Part shown: positions 57,586 to 64,000 of the stretch, piece by piece
How positions within the stretch are numbered: the stretch's first letter is position 1
How the letters are laid out: every line of letters starts with the position of its first letter
Source: Gnetum montanum
Taxonomy: Eukaryota; Streptophyta; Gnetopsida; Gnetales; Gnetaceae
Direction of reading: 5' to 3'
Assembly: GCA_015680685.1 (NCBI GenBank)
Contig: MNCI01018936.1
Location: forward strand, 124,001-188,000
Length of the DNA: 64,000 nt
The notes under the pieces: model-generated
Told to the model about the DNA's origin: nothing
The model's input: only the letters and a program-made list of their open reading frames with translations
Databases searched by the model: none
Translations under genes and position numbers: made by a program

Positions 57586-58074
57586 ATGTCGTCCTTCCTC
57601 GGTATCTGGATTAACATACTGCTGACCTTCCTCATTTTGCTTGCTGTGGCAGCCCTATTGCTCAGCCTCTCCTTCATCGCCAGCATATGCAGCCGCTGCC
57701 GCGGCGGCAGTCCATTCTGGAACTACGTCTTCGTCGGCGGCGTTTCCGGTGGCTTCCGGTCCGGCGCGTCGCCGCCGCCGTCAGGGTTCGATCCGGCGAC
57801 CATCGAACGTCTGCCCATCATGGTGATGGCTGCGGAAACGAAATCAGGATGTTTGGCGGAGCAGACGCGGAGGGAGTGTTCCGTTTGCATTTCGGAGTTG
57901 TGTGAGGGCCACAAGGCGCGGCTGTTGCCGCCCTGCGGACACACGTTCCACGTGGAGTGCATCGACTTGTGGCTCATCAAGAGTTCCACGTGTCCGCTCT
58001 GCCGCAACCCTGTTGTGGTCCCCTCCGCTCCTGATGCTGGCGTGGCCACCAACATTGGCGCTGACGTGGCGTGA
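57586..58074 (+). CDS. ATL-type RING-H2 E3 ubiquitin ligase, intact
   Basis: A complete 162-residue frame without introns. Residues 6-33 form one long hydrophobic segment (a membrane anchor), followed by a basic turn (CSRCRGG). [14 protein letters not shown] run at 68-80 is the GLD motif of ATL proteins. The RING-H2 ligands are C98, C101, C117, H119, H122, C125, C136 and C139, spaced C-x2-C-x15-C-x-H-x2-H-x2-C-x10-C-x2-C, with W129 three residues after C125 and P137 before the last Cys, both needed for E2 binding in ATLs. Such proteins pass ubiquitin from E2 to a target at a membrane, often in defence or stress responses. I start at ATG 57586; an in-frame TTG lies two codons before. The coding sequence is GC-rich against AT-rich flanks. 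The target is unknown. Confidence 0.95.
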   Translation: MSSFLGIWINILLTFLILLAVAALLLSLSFIASICSRCRGGSPFWNYVFVGGVSGGFRSGASPPPSGFDPATIERLPIMVMAAETKSGCLAEQTRRECSVCISELCEGHKARLLPPCGHTFHVECIDLWLIKSSTCPLCRNPVVVPSAPDAGVATNIGADVA

Positions 58075-58869
58075 ACGTCTGAGTAGGAGGCATTTGTTAT
58101 GACATTTGCTGTTTGTATTCTAACACCTACTGGTATTTTATTGCCTTAACCTTTAAAGATGTAATTGGTCTCGGGGAGAATCAAAACTACGTGCTTAAAC
58201 AACCTAATGCGTGGTTGCCTGCTTGCAGCATTCCTTTTTAAATATGCCTCTCGTTATTTAGATCTTTCTTGGCTTTTTAAAGGATCATAACCACTTCTTT
58301 TTTTCCTTTTTTTTCATTGTATAAGTTATTTACATGTCTATCTTTTTTTAATGCTTGTCTTTTTATGCTTTCCATTGTGTTATAAAAGAAATGAACAATA
58401 TAGCTACAAAACTTGTGTAGAACTCTTTCACTCCATGATTGCTATGAAAGAAAGCTTGATAAAAATTTTCAATATCTTTAAAAGAGAAAGAAAAGTTCAT
58501 TATCTTGCTTTGAATTAAATGCCAAACACATTTGTGATTTTTTCATCATTTTCAATAAAGTAATATGTTTTTATTTAAAAAAAAGTCTCGTTTCTTAGTT
58601 TAAATCATATTTTTAATAACTTGATAGTGTTTGGTGATTTCCAATAAAATTCTAGTTGTTTTACATTCTTCACCAAACCATAATTGATTCTTTGCATTTT
58701 GGCCTTTGTAAACATTAAAAGTGAGTGTAATCACAATTCTCTATAAGACTCAAACTTCAATTCTAAGTCTTCTATATACACTAGCTTGCCAATTATTGGA
58801 AAACCAATTGAGCGTGTCTCATAGACATTGTAAAGATGTCCAAGCATACAATTGAATGGGAACTTTATA
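58075..58869. other. 3' flank of the RING gene, AT-rich
   Basis: No other gene seen. No perfect AATAAA lies in the first 300 bases after the stop; variants such as TTTAAATATG (about 58238) could serve for polyadenylation. Confidence 0.4.
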
Positions 58870-58874
58870 ATTCA

Positions 58875-58945
58875 GTATTTCCCACTAGAATCGAACCCAT
58901 TACAAAGTTAAGACTCTTACCACTAAGATAATACCAAATTTAATT
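58875..58945 (-). mobile_element. tRNA-derived SINE head
   Basis: The minus strand reads TTAGTGGTAAGAGTC (A box, 58912-58927) and, about 30 bases on, GGGTTCGATTCTA (B box, 58886-58898). The spacing and the phrase resemble the tRNA-like heads of plant SINEs. No clover-leaf tRNA fits. The tail would extend to about 58740; I could not fix its end or a target duplication. Confidence 0.5.
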
Positions 58946-59445
58946 GGCAAGTAAGAAATCTATGCTTTTGTAACAAAATTTAGTTATCACCATATAAAAT
59001 GTACTTGAATTAAATTTAAACTAGAGTATTTAACTTTTATGATAAAAATCCAAAACCTTAAAATGCATTCTTAGATCCTTTAAAAAAATAATAAAACACT
59101 AGCCCATTAGCATTGCTTAGGCATTGAATAGCTTCCTATGTCTTAGCAATACCAAAAATGTCAAATTTATTAAAGAAAGATCTATTATATAACACCTTCA
59201 CTTTCTATACTATTGATCCATCAATGTTTAAAAATCTACAATGAAGACATGTTATAACTTCTCTATGAAATTTTTTGAATATTTAATTTTGGTAATTATT
59301 ACATTTCCTTTTACATCTAAAAATGTTATAAAACCATTTGCTCTCATTTTTTTCTCTCTTTCCTCAATTCTACACCCTTTTGCAAGTTTCTTTTGGTGAG
59401 ATCTTCTTTGATCCATTTTTTATTAATTTAATATCCATTATCTAA
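58946..59445. other. AT-rich intergenic sequence
   Basis: Nothing recognised. Confidence 0.4.
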
Positions 59446-60371
59446 TGATGTGCAGCGAGGTACCCCTATGCCCAACCATACGAATCACGAAGTGTTCATG
59501 TGTGACTCGGTTGAATTCCGTAGACTTTATCATTTGCAGTGCACTAGCCCTTTAGGAAGTGAATCTAGCCTTAAGGTCAATCATTGTTCTCCCAGTTACT
59601 CTTGTGATGCACATTGGTATGGTTAAGTGTAACTAAGGCATATGATTTTTATCATTTTGTATTTTATATCGTGAGTGCTCAAAATGTAGATAAAAAGCAG
59701 TTTAATTAACTTATCTAAATGACTAATTAACTAATCCTGACATAAGCACCCATTCCCACTTTCCATCCTAAACCCATGTATCCACCATTGGGCGACCAAA
59801 CACTATGCTACTGAGTGTACCAAGCAATAACATTGCTAAGATTACCAAGTGAATATGTGTTACGCTCGAAGCAATCATACTTATGTATTTAATCTATCTA
59901 GCTTAATAATTCTCATTAACTCAATTGTTGGGAAATAATTGTGAAATAATTGAAAATAATTAACAAATAATTGAAAACATTGAATGCATAAATAAGACAG
60001 CTAATCTATCCAAAATGTTGCAAGGTTTATCAGAAAGCTCATCTTTATTGCTGCACACATTGTTGTGCTTAGATACAACAATGCTCGAATAAAGATCCAT
60101 ACACTTAATGACTCCTACTGCGGGCACTTAGGGAAAAATTCTAACTTTTGAATGGAAAAAATGCAAGAGCTCCACTACAATTGAAATCTGGACTTCCATA
60201 AATGTGGTAGGTAGACACGTATTTATAGGCGATGGACAAACATCGTGTCAATGAGGCATCGTCAGCATAGGTCGAAATGCATTAACGAGGCCTCATGGAC
60301 AAGGCCTCATCAACCCAGTCGACTGCATTGATGAGGCCTCATCAATGTAGCCAATCAATGATGACTCATCA
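59446..60371 (-). repeat. 3' LTR of element D
   Basis: TGATGTGCAGCGAGG to GATGACTCATCA. The minus-strand TATA (CCTATAAATACG) is at 60219-60230. Three copies of RRGGCCTY lie upstream of it on that strand; the strongest is a perfect 22-base palindrome at 60326-60347 centred on GAGGCCTC, part of a 28-base near-palindrome (60323-60350). Confidence 0.82.
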
Positions 60372-60624
60372 TACCCCCATGACTAATTGAAAACTCATCT
60401 TTAAGTTCTTTTACAAAATTGGGAAGGTATGGGATTATTGATTGACGTTTTTTTCAACAAAACAAACTGACTAACTTAACAAAAAATGGAGTGCCTAGGT
60501 GTACGGATCAATACATTACAAAAATGGTGGTGTTCAAGACATAAAATTGAATACCATAACACAACTCATCAAAAATTGGACAACATGTTCCTTGATGATG
60601 TGAAGCTGATTAGAGAAGATCAAA

Positions 60625-63474
60625 CAATTACAAGTGGTGGTGGTTCCTAAGGCTCCAAAAGACCTTCATCAACTTCACATATTGGCGGTGGTTGAGGCTA
60701 TGGTTGTCCTACTACTGTTGCAACTTTAGGTGGGAGGAAGAAAGCATCCAATAGTGCTTTCATTTTCTCCTCCTTACTCCTGGGATCATGCACCGTCCAT
60801 GTAGCTTTTCCAATGTGGGTTGAAATAGTCACATCCCTAGGACACAGGATCATTGGAAACAACTTCTTAATGTTGAAAAAATAAGTAGTAACTATTTGCA
60901 TTCAATGGAAAACACTTGCACTGTGTTCTTCAGCTCCTAGTAGTTATTCATCCATCTTGCTAGGTCGTTTGTGATGGATCATTGATTTGTGAATCACCCT
61001 TTGAGGATTTTGAGTTCAATGTTACCAGTCTTAAGCTTTTGCTTGATGTCTTTGTGGTGTTTGAACTTGGCCTCATAGAGAAAATATGAGCTAGCCACCT
61101 ACTTCTCCAATTTTAATCATGGTCATCTGCTTGTTAACATTGCCAGGTTTGCATAACGAAGATTGGCCAATTTCATATATTCTATCATTTCTTTGATCTG
61201 CAACTCCTTCAAGTGAATCTCTACTTTGTTGTAGGAATCAATCCCATCAAGGATGGGTTTTTACATCTCTCTTCCTTGCTAGAGTTTCTAGAGGGCTTCA
61301 TTCACTTTAGCCTTCATCATCTAGATTTCTTTTTCATTAATTTCTTTTTACAAGCCAACCTAGTCCCTGTAGTGATTTTTCAATTTCTCAAATTTGAGAG
61401 CTTGGTTCTTCCAAGCGATAATTTCGATGGTAGACTCTTATCGTAATTTGCATACCTCCTCCATTGATAGATTTTGGTTCTTTGTGACCAATTTTCTCAA
61501 TTCAGTGTTACCCTTTGCAATTTTCTCCTACTATTAATGAATGAATTCTTGCATTTGATCTCTTTGAGCACCAATGTTTCACAAGTGATGATTTTGCATG
61601 GTTAGTGTTTCATTTTCTTGGTGCATCTGATTCAAGTTATTTTTAATTGAATGTGTTTTAGCTTTTGCCATGGGCTATTTGAAGATGGCCATTACTACTT
61701 CCTCCTTAGCCTTTTTAAATCATTCTTGAAGCAATTTGATAGCTTCATCCCTTTTCATTGTCGGGTTGAGGATTTTTTGCTCTACAAGTCGAGCATGAAG
61801 TTCAGCAACCTTTGTAGCCAAGCATTGATTTTTCTCTTGGGTTTTTTCTAGTTACCCTTCTAAAATGATGCATTTGCCTCTTGTATTTAGTAGTTTGGAT
61901 GGGTTGTAGTGATGTTCTTCGAAAGATCAAAGATATCCAAAGTCAATTGCCTAGTTCCCACAAGTCGTTCCAACAGTTGTTCATGCTGGGCTACATTCAA
62001 TTTTTCATTGATCATGCTTGTGAACGTTTGCACATCTTGGAGTGTAGGTACATTTAGTATATATGTCACTGGTGCATTTAGTACTTTAGCTACATGGATA
62101 GCTACCACTTCTTCACTATTTCCTACCCTTGGTGTTGCATTAACAAGATAGTTGCCTCCTCACCTTTCTCCAACCTCACCGAGAAAGTTTCAGCATTCTT
62201 AGATATTTCTACGAATAAATGATGTGTCACTAGTGACATTGTCACCTCTCGAGTGTTGGGATCTAACCTCAAAGGTAGCTATGTTCTTTAAGTAGAGAAA
62301 ATGGAACCACTCCTCCCCATCTAGCTAACTATTTGAGCCACCTCATTAAGGTGACTTAGTACTAGTCAATACATAGATGGATCAACCCCACTCGCTCATT
62401 CCTACCTACTACTCTTGTTCACTCAAGAGCTACTCTCAGATTTGTCATAGATGCTTAAGGACTACACATGCCTTCGGTATTGTCTCCTGAGTGGGTGGTA
62501 GTGGTAGCAACTCCTCTTCTTAGATGGCTACTAGCATTTTATCCTTTATAATTTCTATCCATGAGGCCAAGGGAGTATGTCTGAGAGTGTCATTGGAATA
62601 GTCAATAATACCTACCCTCTTACAAAGTTTTCTTATCAAGCATGGAAAGGGTAGGGTCCTCCTTCCATGTTCATTATCCTTGAAACACTTCTCAATCTCT
62701 AAATAAATTAGCTATGGAAGGTTAATGAAAAATTTCTTGCTTAGAGCAGCACATGCACGAGTAAAGAAGGTAGTCACCTTACTTGGCCTCATCATTGGAT
62801 TGAGATGATAGGCCACAATCTTGAAATAAATTCTCTCTGTCAGTGTAAGTGCACCATACTCCTTATGGTCCACCTTGTAACATTACTAGGTCCACTCCCT
62901 TTGCCTTAGGATCACCTTTTGTTAATATTTCCACCAGTTGTGTTCCAATGTTGGACAACCCCAGTTCCTATGCAATGGCCTCCACCGAGTAGGATACTTG
63001 AATGTCCTTGATCTTTACAATAGACCCAGGCCTTTAGCTATTCCAAAAGAGATAGGTCTCTCCCATGTACCACTCCCCAATGGTCATGATGATTGGCCAC
63101 ATAGAAGAGGTTTGCAATTGTGTTCTAACATCCTCCGAAACTTTCTCCAAAAATGTCTTGAATTTTATTTCTTAAAGAACTGATCTTTGGAGCTCTTGGG
63201 ACATGATGATGTCTAGGAAGGCTTGAGTCATAGTGACCTTAAGCCTAGGCATAGATTCAAGTGTTTCTCCTTGTTGAGATTTTTTAGTAGGAAATACTTC
63301 TTTTGGAATCTATCAAATAGATTCCACTTTAGGCTCCTCCCAAAGAGGTCCCATTGCATGGGTTACCTCTTGTTATTCTTAGCCTTGTTCCTATTGGCCC
63401 CTTATAGCTCTATGTCATTTCTCCCATGGTTGTGAGGCTTCTCCTTCTTGTGGGCATTTTTGTTTGGGTGCCAT
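60625..63474 (-). pseudogene. Accessory ORF of element D (homologue of the B ORF)
   Basis: Traceable from ATG 63474 (MAPKQKCPQEGEASQPW, a basic start like that of B) to about 60625, near 950 codons with stops. The region 62600-62900 reads TLTERIYFKIVAYHLNPMM, LIYLEIEKCFKDNEHGRRT and LPFPCLIRKLCKRVGIID, matching B residue for residue in the core (B: TTEERIYFKIGTYHLFPM, LPFPCLIRKLCQRAGI). A helical middle part with VAQHEQLLERLVGTRQLTLD lies at 61887-62108. The end (60698-60901) has DPRSKEEKMKALLDA and then a LEPxEPPPL run, parallel to B's DPQTKEENLYDIL and MEEPLPL. Function is unknown; it falls with the putative plant transposon protein family by pattern. Confidence 0.65.
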
Positions 63475-63902
63475 ATGCAATTACAATAGAATCATGGATT
63501 AGTAATCATTGTGTAACCTTAAAATAATTGGGATACCTTAACTCTTGATGGTAGTTACACTTGGCTAAGTTGTGATTATGGCTGATTAGTTACTCATCAT
63601 TGATAAATAATCCTGGAGGTTATTGAAAGGGTTAATCTTCGAAAAAGTTGATGTTTATGTATGATGAAGGATACTAGCCCTTGGGGGAGTTAGAAAAAAT
63701 TTTCAAAAATTACATTAGAAACCTTAAGGTTTGTGGCCCCCATGATAAAGATCTTACCTTCAGTAAGTGTAGGATCAAAAAATGGAGTGATTTGGACAAA
63801 CGGTTTGAACGTTATGGACTTTGGAAGGTTCTAGGCTTTGCAAAATTGCAAAAATTTCCCAAGTGTTATGAGAAAATGACAAAAAATTCCAAAGTGTCCA
63901 AT

Positions 63903-64000
63903 GGTATATATAGTATTTTTGTATTGTGTTGACAAGGCCTCAATGACAAGGCCTTGTCGATTGGGTCAACTACATCGACAAGGCCTTGACGATGTAGCTG
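63903..64000 (-). promoter_or_regulatory. Internal promoter-like module of element D
   Basis: On the minus strand, CTATATATACC (63903-63913) lies about 430 bases before the accessory ORF. Upstream of it are three copies of the AAGGCCT motif (63932-63941, 63945-63958 and a 28-base near-palindrome at 63970-63997). The LTR of the same element also has three such copies and a 28-base palindrome upstream of its TATA box. Confidence 0.6.

Larger units (their letters stand above)
59446..64000 (-). mobile_element. Gypsy-type element D, 3' part (3' LTR and accessory ORF), cut by window end
   Basis: 3' LTR 59446-60371 followed by a polypurine tract (minus GTCATGGGGGTA, 60372-60384) and a minus-strand accessory ORF homologous to that of element B, then an internal promoter-like module that runs into the window edge. 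The LTR is related to those of B and C, and its continuation at 59700-60170 is the best guide to the split LTR of C. gag and the 5' LTR should lie beyond 64000. Confidence 0.75.

Noticed and set aside
57723-58055. 110-codon frame antisense to the RING gene, and plus-strand frames at 57641-57905
   Set aside because: They are shadows of a GC-rich coding region; the RING frame has eight ordered metal ligands and explains the sequence.
1-64000. CRISPR arrays, rRNA genes, functional tRNA genes
   Set aside because: The tandem repeats seen are elements' minisatellites without spacers of CRISPR type, and no rRNA or complete tRNA was recognised; the sequence is a plant nuclear genome.

Overview
The window looks like a stretch of a very large, repeat-choked seed-plant genome. 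A gymnosperm such as a conifer is my inference, from the density of old, decayed, deeply nested Ty3/gypsy elements; nothing in the sequence proves the taxon. I can support only one intact host gene: an intronless ATL-type RING-H2 ubiquitin ligase at 57586-58074 (+). Nearly everything else is retrotransposon, often nested.

Layout. (1) 1-4169 and 26155-26754 are one minus-strand gypsy element (C): RT start, protease, gag, primer-binding site and 5' LTR. (2) Its LTR is split by a complete plus-strand gypsy element (A, 4170-26149, target duplication ATTTT), with 1.75-kb LTRs, gag, protease, RT, two RNase H domains, integrase and a tandem-repeat tail: a Tat-like plan. Between protease and RT, A carries a long antisense reading frame. 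(3) The 3' LTR of A is split by element X (20989-24622, termini TGTTGGC/GCCAACA, target duplication CTCTC), which holds fragments of three unrelated host genes: soluble inorganic pyrophosphatase, exosome subunit RRP45 and a NERD-like PHD finger. (4) 26755-32560 is AT-rich intergenic sequence with a candidate LTR, a relic copy of the RING gene's far upstream region and a Copia 3' end. (5) 32560-49730 is a minus-strand gypsy element (E) whose pol is internally deleted. Its 5' LTR is split by element B (40925-49509, target duplication CTTTT). (6) 50193-55690 is a GC-rich L1-type LINE on the minus strand with two minisatellite tracts. (7) 56100-58100 is the RING gene and its upstream region. (8) 58870-58940 is a tRNA-like SINE head. 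(9) 59446-64000 is the 3' part of another minus-strand element (D), related to B and C, cut by the window edge.

The most interesting system is in the A/B/C/D elements. B and D carry gag plus a long sense accessory ORF where pol would be expected. In each, the region upstream of that ORF has a TATA box and a family-specific palindromic motif matching the one in the U3 of the same element's LTR (GATATCGC in B, AAGGCCT-centred palindromes in D). A has an antisense ORF whose upstream region carries the GCTATGCT/AGCATAGC palindrome also found in A's LTR. This suggests an element-encoded regulator, or a shared regulator, acting on both promoters; that reading is inference. C carries gag-pro-RT and has a related LTR, so it could be the autonomous partner of B and D.

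The decay pattern is uniform: many in-frame stops are TAG at CAG or TGG codons and TGA at CGA codons, as expected from deamination of methylated cytosine. All alignments and identities here were judged by eye.
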